In this document: positions 10,611 to 22,778 of the stretch, one piece after another | Position numbering within the stretch: the first letter of the stretch is position 1 | Layout: each line of letters starts with the position of its first letter | From: Symbiotaphrina buchneri | Lineage: Eukaryota > Ascomycota > Symbiotaphrinales > Symbiotaphrinaceae | Direction of reading: 5' to 3' | DNA: 64,000 nt | Assembly (NCBI GenBank): GCA_001599915.1 | Contig: BCIG01000014.1 | Location: 248,001-312,000 of the forward strand | Translations under genes and position numbers: made by a program | The notes under the pieces: generated by a model | Told to the model about the DNA's origin: nothing | The model's database searches: none | What the model saw: only the letters and a program-made list of their open reading frames with translations

Positions 10611-12859
10611 TCACATGCCCACTGAAGCATGCACACCTTCCCTGTGAGACGAGGGACTGCGGTCTTCCTCATATGACGCCCCTGCCGCCTTGCGTACGCC
10701 AGTATGCTGCGGGTTTGGCCTATGCCCGTCATCGCCGGCCGTATCCCCTCTCTGTCCACCCTGAACGGGAGGAGCCTGCTCTCCAGTAGCATCATCTGTA
10801 TGGCCCGGTTGGGTCCCGCCGGGCTTTTCTTTGCCTGTATCTTGCGAAGGTGGCACAGGTTTTATGCCGTACTTGATCTGCTCCTCGGGTGAGGGCGCGC
10901 AATGCATCCAGATCTCATCCATGCCAGCCTCTTTCATGCCGTATGTGCGCTTCATCTTCCTCCGGATCTTCGGCGTTATTCGGTTCGTGAACTCATGTTC
11001 CACCCTTAACCTTTTCGCGACCCATTTGGGATCCGTCGGCTTGTGCTCGTCGGGTAGGTCATCTATGGTTGGAACTTCCAGAAATCCTTCATCGTCGCCG
11101 CGGTTCATGGCTGAGATACGCTCGGGCATAACCTTCTTCAGGAATTCAAGAGAGCAGTTGATGTTAATGTCGATTGCCCGTTTGGGGTTGACGGTCATCT
11201 TGAGAAGAAGAGAAGAAAGCCGAGGATAAAGAAGGGAGAAATCCGACTGTGAGGAATGGATCGAACCGCCTGTCATTCGTGTTAAATAGACCCTGAGGCG
11301 CAATCACATGAAATTGCGAATTGGTCACTCACGGACAGTCAAAAGCCAGCAGAGCGGGGTGGCTTGGCGAGCTTCTTCGAATAAAGACCTTACAGTCTCG
11401 AAATTCTCAGGCCAGTACATGAATGCTTCCGAGTTTATGCCCAGTAATGGAGTACGTATCCTGTGCTCGAGATCATCTGGCGGAGGTTTGACAGCAGCCC
11501 TGGCAATGTGTCAGCAACAACATTAAATCACGCCTTGAGACGAGACATTACCCCCAAATATCGTAGATGATCCCTTGTGAGACCCAGCTAAAGCGCTCTC
11601 GGCTTCGCAATATCTCCACGGCTGTCGCTGCACCGAAAGAATGCCGAATAATGGTGACCTCTTTCAGATGGAACCGTCCTTTCCAGGCGCTCCAATCCAC
11701 TCCTTCCAGGCCTCTAGAACTCCCTCCCATGCAACCTGCTTTGCGGAGATTTGCTTTTGCAACTAGTTCACCGTCACCGTTGCAGATCATAGACATAACC
11801 TTATATGCCTCCTCTATTTCACAAAGCCGCATCTCGATTTGAGCCGCCCGCAGCTCTGTGTCTATGCCTTTATCGTTGCCCGGTTCTGTGTCCATGGGGT
11901 TGTCTGGGAAATGATTAGTGCGAGGCAGCCGTGAAAGCCTGTTGTACTACTGTTACCTTTAGGGAATATGTAATCAACCATGTCCCAGCTTCTCTTCCTC
12001 TCCTCTTCTTTGTGTGTGAGTCCTTCACCGTTTGACTCCATTTCCTCTCTACTAGCAGGCCCCTCCTTGGGGTGGTTGACGAACGTTCTCGGGGCGCTAC
12101 CATCTCGATGCTCCATTGCCACGACCACGAAACCGTAGCTTGCAAACTCTCCGCATACGCTCGAGTAAGCAGTCCGAGAACCACCAAGTCCATGGCTGAA
12201 TATCAGGAGGGGAAAACACGGTTCTTCCGGCTCCCCCGGCGGTGGCTTCCCAGATTCGTTCTTTACCCGAGGGCCGGCCTGCCTTGCATTCTTCTCTGGT
12301 GGCCAATGTGCCGCCAGCTTTGCGTTGCGGAAGGCAGGGATCTTTGTAAACCAGCTTGTCCCCATAAACCAAGCTACTCCAGTCCATCCCGGTATGCTGG
12401 CAAACTTAGCGTAGCCTTCCGCCGTCTTCGGACGCGGGCGTGGTAGCCAGGTAGGTCTGCTCCAGGTGCGCCGCCCCGCAGGATCTCGGCCATTGCCCGA
12501 ACCATGAGCCGATGGATAATATACGGTGAAGAGCACGGTTTCCAGCTGGAGGAGGTTTCGCCCATTGCGCCGAATGTGCGAAATGCTGCGTGGTTTGCTC
12601 ACTGGGACTTCAATATCCATGACGCCCACCTGTTGTAGTCAGCTCAGTCGTACATAAATCTAGAATGTATTGGACAGACACTGTATGGCCCGGAGTAACG
12701 CGGTAAAACATGGTATAGAGGATTGGGGATCCTTTCTCGTATGCCAACCGGTGGACGAGACTTTGGCTTCCTACCTTGAGGGGCATCTTCGGGCTGCCTG
12801 GATTTCCCAAACGGCAGATTTGGCCCCAGAAAGCCTCGTTTGAAGTTGTGGTCCTTCAT
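10611..12859 (-). CDS. PAF-acetylhydrolase-like phospholipase A2
   Basis: Five exons (12859-12680, 12629-11957, 11903-11552, 11499-11333, 11269-10611) give 676 residues of an alpha/beta-hydrolase of the platelet-activating-factor acetylhydrolase family. Landmarks are VGVMDIEVPVS, the oxyanion segment FPLLIFSHGLGGSRTAYSS, GFVVVAMEHRDGSAPRT, the nucleophile segment RHSFGAAT with Ser373, the likely catalytic Asp in GIIYDIWG, and the catalytic His in TVRGSIHSSQSDFS. After NPKRAIDININ the protein has a family-typical tail. It then has an unusual 70-80 residue Gly/Gln/Pro/His-rich extension to 10611. The canonical GHSFG elbow reads RHSFG (Arg371, codon 11646-11644). Such enzymes hydrolyse short sn-2 acyl groups of phospholipids. 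The first exon start (ATG 12859) is the first Met after an in-frame stop, but an additional 5' exon is possible. Confidence 0.9.
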
Positions 12860-14818
12860 ATCTGGTCGGATTTCCACACAAGGCGGACATGTGCTAAACC
12901 TCTAGGAGAGCAGCAAATGGGGGCGCCATTTCATGTGAGCGCACCTCGTGAAATTGTTGGTGCAGTGTGGGTTCTGTTGGCCATTGATGAGGAAGACGAT
13001 TACAGTCAACAGCCAATCATGGGATATATGGCAATATCGGCAGCGACGGAGAACCTCACGGCTCAGTACGGAGTATGCTGCAGTAATAATGATGGTACAC
13101 AATGAACATTTCCATCCTCAACCGGAGTTAATTGTTGCCGAAGACCCCGCTCGGGAAGAAAGTCCGGACTGTGACGTCGACGGTAAATTTACGACTAATT
13201 TAGCCCTTCCACAAGTGCAGCCTTGACTGACACTCTTGGCGTGCCTGACGATCGTTTCATATTCTATTATTGAAACGCAGGCACGTGCTTCAGGATGGAC
13301 GACGACATTCCCGCCCCGTTCTCCCTCCGGTAGTAGGAAGCTATTGTTAGCCTTACTCACTCACCGTATAGAACCAATTCGCAATGCAAGTGTTGGCGGG
13401 CATGCCCAAACCTGCAGACAACACAAGGAGAGACTGAAGGTTGATCAATTGGCCGTTGGACTTTGGCACGTGCGGGAACTGATGCATATTCTAAAGAAAG
13501 GAGCTTTGAAGTCTTCCAATGAAACGGTGTCACAAGCAGCACCGTCAGTTTCAACGTACCAAAGCGGCTATGTCTCTACAATGGAGTCTTCTATGCGTCA
13601 ACGATCTGCTCACCTTCCTACCGCAAAATTGTCTGTTAGATCATTGTACGCAGGATGCATTAGGTCCAATTCTTCTCAGTCATATAGAAAAATTCTATGA
13701 CGGCCGGGGCTCAATAAGCTGTAATTGTTGTGCCTGTTTAGGAGGCAGATCACCAAGCAGGGCTGGGAATTTCTGTAGAATATCGACCGCAATTCATCAC
13801 TCTGCTCCAGAGAGTATGGCCTTTCAGCGAGCTCCGCATTCTTTGAAGCCCGGTGATATCTCCGGGGACAGAACTATCCTCAATAAGGAGATACCGAAGA
13901 TACGTTACGATTTGGTTTGTAATGGTCCAAAGTCAGTCCATGAGAATGCCGTATGCGCATGTTGGCAGATTCGCCGGATGATATTCTGCACCCGTGACAT
14001 TGGCCGGCAACAGCAATCGGCCATGAGACATGCCTAGGATGATATCAGGCAGATTCTGCGATCGTCAACGTGAAAGATTTTACACGATGCGATAAGTGTG
14101 ATAAGGCAGAGGAAGCTGCCCCGTAATGAGCTTGCGACTTGGCGAGGTTTAAGTTCCAGCCGAGTGCTTCACATTGTTGCTTTATTTGGTAGCCGAAAAG
14201 CTTGAAATTCGTGCGTCGTTGCACAAGACCAGCCACAAAGACGATCGGCTTGCTTGGCTGCCAGTGATTAAGGACACGACGTTGTGCCCTTCGAGCTTTT
14301 GGAGACGGGCCTCCTTGTTGGGACCCCTTTGCTATTTGCTATATCCGAATTGTACAGACACTTTTCTTTTACCCGCTGTCCCATAATGCCATTATTGGGG
14401 CCGCCACAATACCCATGTTCCAGGAATGGCGCGACCCTCCTTCGGCGAGGCCCGGACGCGCGGCGTGGATGGGGTTCGTCATTGGAGCGCTGCAGAACCA
14501 CGAAATATAGTGCGGACTATCCGGGTGCCATCACATGGCTAGATGCGGAGCCACGAAATACGAGACGGCAAAACTGCCCACAGCAGCATGATTTTCTTTT
14601 CAAGAAACAGAACTTGAAAGCCTGCATCTCCAGCAGGGTGAAACTCAGTCCATCTTCGGTCATCTAGGCTCATTCCCCAATGGCGATGGAGCGTCTACTG
14701 GAAATATTGGCTTGAATAAGGCACTGAGGCTCTACTGGGCCTCCTAAACCATCCGAGAAGCAGAGCTCAGTTTTTGGCACTCCTGTAACAGTTTTCCAAA
14801 GAGCAAATTTTGGGAACC
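12860..14818. other. 1.96-kb intergenic region without a supported gene
   Basis: Several frames of 60-170 codons are open here (for example 13236-13700 and 13519-14037 on plus, 14236-14045 on minus). None has a recognisable motif, consistent codon character or plausible splice linkage. The motif AGTACGGAGTA occurs near 13065. Two starts diverge across it (PAF-AH on minus, GT15 on plus), so both promoters are here, with room for a non-coding or small lineage-specific gene. Confidence 0.4.
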
Positions 14819-16325
14819 ATGAGCCAAGGATGGATGGAACCGCTATCCAGGATTAAGATCCCCTTATCCAAAATCATTAGGGTTGTCATCATAATATCCT
14901 GTGTTGTGACATTGTATCTGGGATTCCACATATTTGGTCCACCGTCGTTCAAGTTCCCGCAACTACAGCCGAGTCAAGGGGAAGTTACGGCATCTGAACC
15001 ATCACCGGTGCCGGCAGTACCCTGTGAGTGATGTTACGCATCGATTTTCAGCTCTTGATACTGACTGCTATATTTAGCTCCTGTTGAGCCGTCAGGAATT
15101 GAGCCGTCAGGAAGTCTTTGGAGGGTAGATGGCGATAATTACGCTCCGGACAACCCGAGCTCTGCCAGGATAAACGCAACACTTCTGGCGCTTGTTCGGA
15201 ATGATGAAGTGCATGGAATGGTCCGGTCCATGCGCGAAGTCGAAAATACCTGGAACAAGAAATTCAATTACCCCTGGACCTTTTTCAATGACGTACCTTT
15301 TTCGGATGATTTCAAGGGGAGGACTCAGGCAGAGACAAAGGCAGAGTGCAGATACGGTAGGTCCTGTCTTCTAATTATTGATACGTTCGCCTGGGCCTTT
15401 CAAAGGGTCTTCCCCTTTCTACCTTTCATCACCCGCTGATCAAGTATCCCATAGAGCTAATCCCTCCGGACCATTGGAATACCCCTGACTGGATAGATGA
15501 AGGTCGCCAGGAGAAAGCCATGGACAAGCTTGACGAACAGGGGGTAGGCTATGCAAAGATGATCTCGTACCATAGGATGTGTCGATGGAACAGTGGGTTC
15601 TTCTACAAGCATCCCGCCCTTGCCAACACCCGATATTACTGGCGGGTCGAACCCAAAGTGCACTACTATTGCGACGTGGATTACGATGTCTTCCGGTACA
15701 TGCACGACAACAACAAGACCTATGCCTTCACGATAAACCTATATGATGGCCCGAACTCCCTTCCTGGCCTATGGCCGGAAGTGATGAACTTTGTGTCCAA
15801 ACATCCTGATTATCTGAATGCTAACAATGCCATGAAATGGCTGGTGGATGGGACGAGGCGGCCGGATAACAATCGTATCGCCAATGGATATTCTACATGT
15901 CACTTCTGGAGCAATTTTGAGATCGGTGATCTAGAATTCTGGCGCAGCCCCGTGTACGAAGAGTACTTCAACCATCTGGATAAATCGGGCGGCTTCTTCT
16001 ATGAACGGTGGGGTGATGCACCCGTCCACTCAATTGCGTTAGGTCTGTTCGAAGACTCGAGCAGGATCCATTGGTGAGTGTCCCACAAGTGGACCCTTGG
16101 GTTCCATCTCTCTTCCTAGCTGCTGTAGAATATTGGCGCAGTCAGAAAGTCTACCGCTAACAGGGAGATAGGTTCCGTGATATCGGCTATTACCATAGCC
16201 CCTATTTCAACTGCCCGGACTCGCCGAAATGCTCTCGCTGCGTGCCGGGACAGTTCACTGATTCCAAAGGTCTCGAAAAGGAAGACTGTAGTCCCTTATG
16301 GTTCAAATATGTTGGCGATGGCTGA
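14819..16325 (+). CDS. alpha-1,2-mannosyltransferase, GT15 (KRE2/MNT1/KTR)
   Basis: Four exons (14819-15023, 15078-15356, 15455-16073, 16172-16325) encode 418 residues with type II topology. A short cytosolic N-terminus is followed by a signal anchor (IIRVVIIISCVVTLYLGFHIF), a Pro/Ser stem, and the GT15 catalytic domain. Family signatures are NATLLALVRN, MREVENTWNKKFNYPW, YHRMCRWNSGFFYKHP, the diagnostic YYWRVEPKVHYYCDVDYDVF, NNRIANGYSTCHFWSNFEI and the late GDAPVHSIALGLF then RDIGYYHSPYFNCPDSP. The enzyme transfers mannose from GDP-mannose to O- and N-glycans in the Golgi. The intron 3 donor splits a Trp codon. The stem contains two nearly identical 15-nt units giving VEPSG and IEPSG. Which KTR/KRE2 paralogue it is cannot be decided from this sequence alone. 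Confidence 0.93.
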
Positions 16326-16667
16326 AGAGGAGGAAATTGACGATTTGGACACTGCATCTCGTCGATTCTGTGAGTTAAGACATTACATTGGTGTGCACCC
16401 TCTTTGTACGTACTGCATTGCTATGCACTTTTTTTTGGCCTACGGTATAATCGGCGTTACATGAAAAGGAGAGACATCGCTGCGCGATGTAGCGTAAGGC
16501 TAAAAAAAGGGAAACGGCGCAAGAACACTGTATATATGTAGTGGGTCTACTCGGAACTCACTGAAAGTATCAGTATAATACACTGAACACGCGTAATTCG
16601 CTCAATCGTGAACATTGATTTGTCTATGAACGCCCGAAAAACTTTTAGAAATATATGACCCGCCCAA
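16326..16667. other. convergent intergenic region, GT15 / lys1
   Basis: Two 3' ends meet in 342 A/T-leaning nucleotides. The region holds short T- and A-runs suitable for cleavage and polyadenylation but no coding frame. Confidence 0.45.
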
Positions 16668-17897
<1,230 letters not shown>

Positions 17898-18384
17898 TGC
17901 GACTCCAAGTGAGAGCGATTGAATTGTTCGAGCAATTGAGTGGGGGATATGCAGGTGTGGCGGGCGGATAACAGCTATCGTCACGAACTTGTTCTTTTGA
18001 TTCCGAAAATTTGTATTGCTGGCAGAATCATGGTGTGACTCACCGCCTGAGCAGTTCCGCACTCGGGACTTGTCGGCTCTCCACTAGTCATAAATGCCCG
18101 GTGTACACATAACGTACAGTGTACGGATTCACCTCATATCCATACAAAAACAAAACGGATCTTCACCTTGCCAGTAAGTGCAACACTCGTACCTCCGTAG
18201 AACAGTGGCTCGAGTATGATTTCCTTCAACTTTGTTAATTTTAGTTTTCCATACCAACTTGCTTTCGCGACCATTTCACCAACTGTGAATCAGATTCTGT
18301 ACAGGCTTAAGTATACAATAGACAGGAGCTGTGTCTAGTCACGCTCAATTGGAATGTCTAAGAGAATCGTTTTCCTCCCCTAAT
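17898..18384. other. lys1 promoter and MPP-beta 3' region
   Basis: These 487 nt separate two minus-strand genes. They must hold the lys1 promoter and the MPP-beta terminator. I looked for a GCN4/CPC1-type TGACTC or TGAGTCA site near the lys1 start. A TGACTC (plus strand) lies at about 18036, roughly 140 nt upstream of the lys1 ATG, so general amino-acid control is possible but unproven. Confidence 0.4.
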
Positions 18385-20029
18385 TTAGCTTGCCAGCCTC
18401 GTAATGTCATTCCGGATTCTGTTGTAGTCCAGGAGGCCTTCAATGCGCCCTATTGCGCTGACCGCAACATCCTGGTCCCACAACTTCCTCCTGGCAAAAT
18501 CCATGACATCCTTCTCTGTGATCTTGTTGATGGCCCGTTCGACCTCGTTGGGAGTCATCCGGCGTCCGGTGGTGATGATTTGCCTGCCGATATCCTCGGC
18601 AATGGCAGTTGTGCCATCAAGAGACAGCAGGATTGAGGCCTTCAGCTGGGCTTTGGCCCGTTCAGTTTCAGCCTCTGTAACCTCGATCGAGAGCCGCGAC
18701 CACTCCCGTAGGGCAAAGTGTACAAGATCATCGATCTGAGTGAAGTTTTCGGTAACCATGTAGATGCCCCAGAGACTATATTCCATCGCGTTAGCACACG
18801 TAGACAGGAGTTACGGGAATACGTACCCTGTGTCGCTGTAGCTTGTAGAAAAGCTCATGAAACTGTTCGCAAGGCCGTTCTTGTTCACGAAAGTGCTCAA
18901 TTTGCTACCAAGGTACGGGGAGTTGCCCATTGAGCGGTCCCAGTTGCCAACAATGGCTTGTGTGACGAGCGCAGTGAAATAGTCATCATCCTTCCAGCTA
19001 ACACCCTCGACAGCAATAGCAATGTTCGCAGTGGTCATGGTATCATCTCTGATGCGAACCTCGGAGCCGATAAAGTCGGGCTTTGCCTTCTGAGCGGCGG
19101 CAAGCGCAGTGGATGTTGCGGTAGGAGGCTCAGTTGGCAAGCCAGAGAAGTGTTGCTCGGCAAGTTCGACCAACTGCTGGTGAGGCACGCCTCCAGCACC
19201 CACCAGGACCATTCTGTCAGCAGTGTAGTTCTGCTTGATATAGCTGACCAGGTCATCCCGCTGAATGCTCTGGATATTTTCTTGCGGGCCCAAGATAGTG
19301 CGACCTAGGGGCTGGTGTTGGAAAGCGACGGCGTGCAGGTGATCGAAAACAACTTCTTCAAGTTGTTTGTCGACCTCCTCCTGTTCCCGGAGAATGACAT
19401 CCCGTTCCCGCTCGATGGCGGCGGGTTCGAGCTTAGAGTTTTGCAGAATATCAGAGAGGATGTCGACAGTCTTCGGAACGTCGGAATTGAAGGCCTTTGC
19501 ATAATAGACAGTGTTCTCACGCTAGACGCACGTTAGCAGACGGACAGTCGATGCGGACAGGAAGAACAGTACAGATGTGTAGGCGTTCAGGTGGCCACCC
19601 ATGTTCTCGATTTCTAGTTCCAACTGATGTTGACTCCGCTTCTCGGTTCCCTACCAGCTGTACTCAGTATATAATGCTTTCACGACCATGTTGCTACGCC
19701 TACCTTGAAAGCAAGATGCTCCAAGAAGTGTGCGGTACCATTGGTCTTGTCCGTCTCCGCACGGCTTCCCGCGTCGATCCAGACACCAACCGTCGATGTC
19801 TGAGCCCATGGCGAATATTCCGTTGCAATCTTCAATTACAATCAGCCAAATGTACTGCCATGACTAGGTCCCAACGTACCGTAAGACCGTTCGACAACGT
19901 CGTGGTCTCGGTTGTGGCCGACTTGTGGACGGGGGTCGCAAGCCCTCTCTTGAGCGGCTGCAGACCTCTCAGGCCCGCACGGCCGCGCAGGCTCTGTGAT
20001 AGATTCAGCGCCAACCGCCTTGAAGCCAT
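18385..20029 (-). CDS. MAS1: mitochondrial processing peptidase beta subunit
   Basis: Five exons (20029-19880, 19829-19704, 19650-19573, 19521-18827, 18775-18385) give 479 residues, the family length. It is the catalytic subunit of the matrix peptidase that removes presequences from imported proteins. The inverted zinc motif is intact: HFLEH in [17 protein letters not shown], with the distal Glu in [18 protein letters not shown]. Other landmarks are [59 protein letters not shown] and the glycine-rich loop [14 protein letters not shown]. The N-terminus is basic and Ser/Leu-rich ([19 protein letters not shown]), a clear presequence. The gene is divergent from sdh4, 339 nt apart. All four introns are 49-53 nt. 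Confidence 0.96.
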
Positions 20030-20368
20030 GGCCGTTGTGAGGTTGACGTGGGAGATGGGTGAAAGGAAGGGAGAGGTGGGATTCTGAATGCAAGAAACGG
20101 AAGGTTGTCGTCGACCTGTCGAGGATTTGGATTTGTTCCTGCCGTCGCCGTCCAACGGGAAGCTTCGAATATTCGCTTAGTCAATTGTCATGGCTTGGCA
20201 ACAACCACTCCATACGAATGACCTCTACCTTCGTACTTCCATCACTTACCCGATCCACTTCCGCACTGGACGCGGGGAGCAGCACTGCCAACAATTGCAT
20301 CCAACATCCCGCCTCTCGAACAGCGCCTGCATTGAGGAGGCCAAAACTTCTGCCCCGGGAGACTCGAG
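20030..20368. promoter_or_regulatory. shared promoter, MPP-beta / sdh4
   Basis: A 339-nt divergent region serves two nuclear genes for mitochondrial proteins. No TATA box is evident. A shared architecture allows co-expression, but I can point to no specific factor site. Confidence 0.5.
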
Positions 20369-21175
20369 ATGGCCTCTGTCGTCCGCCCGTCGCTGCTTCG
20401 CCAGACAGCTGGTATCTCGGCGCCCGCCAAACGGCTCCTCTACACCCGGACACCTTCCTCGGCCTTCGCTGCCCTCTCCAAAGGGTCTGCGTTTCTCGGA
20501 CGACAGGATATGTTCCGAAATGCTGCTATGCGGAAAGCCATGGGCGTCGCTGCGTTCCATGCCAGTTCAAGGCAGGCAATTCTACCTGCTGGGCCTCGTA
20601 CGTCTGCCATTATGCTTGCCGGCGGAAGAAGAACTAATGCTAACTCGACATAGAGAGAATCACCGGAACAGGTACGACATATAACAGCTTGTGCTATGCA
20701 ACATTGCTTACCTGCAGCCTAGTGAACGACCCGGCCCCTATTCCCCCGACATCTCCCACGCACGGCAGCTACCACTGGACATTTGAGAGGTAATTGTATG
20801 TCGCTTTGGTGTTATAGCGGGGCTGACAACAGTCGCAGGTTGGGCGCGCTCAGCCTGATCCCTCTTACTGTGGCGCCGTTCGCCGCCGGATCGTTGAACC
20901 CAACCACGGATGCGCTACTCTGCGCTGTTGTTCTGATCCATTCTCACATCGGTTTTGAGTAAGTGGGAGTATACCGCCTTCTCCACAGCATCGTACTGAC
21001 CCGTTACAGAGCGTGTGTTGTCGACTATATTCCCAAACACCGTGTACCAAAAGCCCGAACCTTTTTCAACTGGCTGCTTCGATTCGCTACTCTCACGGCT
21101 GGTGTTGGCCTTTACGAGCTTGAGACCAACGACGTCGGCCTCACTGAGTACATCAAGAGGGTCTGGAAGGCTTGA
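20369..21175 (+). CDS. SDH4: succinate dehydrogenase membrane anchor subunit (cytochrome b small subunit)
   Basis: Five exons (20369-20597, 20654-20671, 20723-20789, 20839-20958, 21010-21175) give 199 residues. The second exon is only 18 nt and adds six-codon linker sequence RITGT with split ends. The N-terminus is a mitochondrial presequence (MASVVRPSLLRQTAGISAPA). The mature part begins near GSYHWTFERLGALSLIPLT and contains three membrane helices. It has the haem-ligand motif LIHSHIGFE followed by ACVVDYIPKHRVPKA, typical of SdhD/Sdh4. The protein anchors complex II in the inner membrane and forms part of the ubiquinone site, where fungicide-resistance changes often occur in this family. 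Divergent from MPP-beta. Confidence 0.95.
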
Positions 21176-21318
21176 ACTATCTTACAATTATTGCTTTTCG
21201 GTTTCTACTGTAAACTTCCCAATTGATGCCCAATTAACTGATCATATCTTGTGGCTTTCCCTGTCCATACTCATTTGAGGTACCACAGGAGTTTCCCGGT
21301 CAACTTCCATGCCGCTCC

Positions 21319-22274
21319 TTACATCTTGCTGGGCATCCTCAACCCGCCATCTATTCGGATGACTGTGCCATTCAGCATGCTGTTCGTGACCGATTCCTTC
21401 ACCAACTGCGCGAACTCGTCGGGCTTCCCGGCTCTGACTGGGAATTCCATCACCCGCTCTAGGCTTTTCCTTGCCTTCTCACCTAGCATAGCCGTCATGC
21501 GCGACTCAAAGAGACTCGGAGCGATCGTGACTACCCTGATACCATACCGCGCGAGATCCCTTGTGAGGGGTAGAGTCAGGGATGCAATTGCGCCTTTTGA
21601 TGCCGCATACGAGACCTGACCAGGCTGTCCATCAAATGCCGCCGAAGACGAGACCAGAACAATGACGCCTCTTTCACCATCAGGGCCCCAAGGCTTGACA
21701 TCGGTGAAATATGGTAACACCTGGCGGATCAAATCTATCACACCGTAGAGGTTTATTTTGAGGACGAAATCGAGATTTTCTAGAGGCATCGGCTCTCCAT
21801 CTCTGTCGATGATCTCGTAGACATTCAGTCGCGCACATATACACACTGTACGCCAATGGCATAAGACCTACTTTTTGTGGACTACCCACGCCAGCAGCGG
21901 GTATGACGCCACCAAGCTCCTTTCCAGTTTCCTTAATCCAGCTCAACGAGCCCTTCACAGCAGCTGCAATGCTATGCGTGTCTGACACATCGGTCTGGAA
22001 GAACCGTATGCGCTCACTGCCTAGCTCTTTCTGGAGGGATTCTGCCGCTTCCTCGTCCATGTCCAGGACCGAGACATAAGCGCCCTCATCATAGAGTGAT
22101 CTTACTGTCGCACGTCCGAGACCGGATGCCCTACATAGATGGTCGTCAGAATGCCCAAATGCAACAATAATGAAGGTCGACGCTGCGCCGCCCTTGTTAT
22201 AGAACGTGCGGGGTAGCACCAGGCCGCCATACGCACCCTCCTGAGATTATGAAAGTCCTATCGCGTATCTTCAT
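21319..22274 (-). CDS. short-chain dehydrogenase, 3-hydroxyacyl-CoA dehydrogenase type 2-like
   Basis: Three exons (22274-22237, 22130-21872, 21813-21319) encode 263 residues. A 38-nt first exon gives MKIRDRTFIISGG, which splices directly into ASGLGRATVRSLYDEGAYVS and so rebuilds the NAD(P)-binding GGASGLG turn. The acidic residue ending beta-2 (VLDMDEEA) suggests NAD rather than NADP. The active-site motifs are intact: VLVSSSAAFDGQPGQVSYAASKGAI contains the catalytic Ser, Tyr and Lys. The pattern GGASGLG with an FPVRAGKPDEFAQLV end resembles HSD17B10/2-methyl-3-hydroxybutyryl-CoA dehydrogenase-type enzymes. The substrate is not certain. The gene is convergent with sdh4. Confidence 0.88.
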
Positions 22275-22778
22275 ATTTACTATCTATATTCTTGCCTGAT
22301 TGAGTGGAATTGATATCAACAATATACTGTGGCTGAGATTCAGCATAGTTCTAGACGGTTATACAGCTCTTTATCACCAACGGCGGCACATGTTGTTGCC
22401 TCGGTATGTCATTGCTCTGCCGAGACCAACAGCTGATTGGTTGGTTGAAAGGACATTTTCCCCTCTGCCCCCTTTCCGGTATCACAAAAACAGAGCAACA
22501 AATCATGGACGATCAAGCGACAGTCGGGGATAGTAATATGCTAACATTGGATTTTTATTCATAGTATTGATATCTTCGGTAGGGATACTAAACCTACGAG
22601 ATCTATGTAGAGTCATCCGGGAGTATCTGCATATTTGCGAAGACATCTACAAGCGAATCCAACTAAACACTTTCAGCATCTGTATTTTTCTGATGATTCA
22701 TTATGGTTGCCATATGGCTTTTATTCGTATAGAATCGTACAACGTGATGAGCGCACTGGAACGGGTATCATATGTTTG
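22275..22778. other. intergenic, SDR promoter / UTP11 3' end
   Basis: A 504-nt gap lies between two minus-strand genes. It is A/T-leaning, with no open frame, RNA gene or repeat that I can support. Confidence 0.45.

Noticed and set aside
13236-14037. Overlapping plus frames of 154 and 172 codons between PAF-AH and GT15.
   Set aside because: No motif, Cys- and His-heavy random composition, and the longer one lacks a convincing ATG start.
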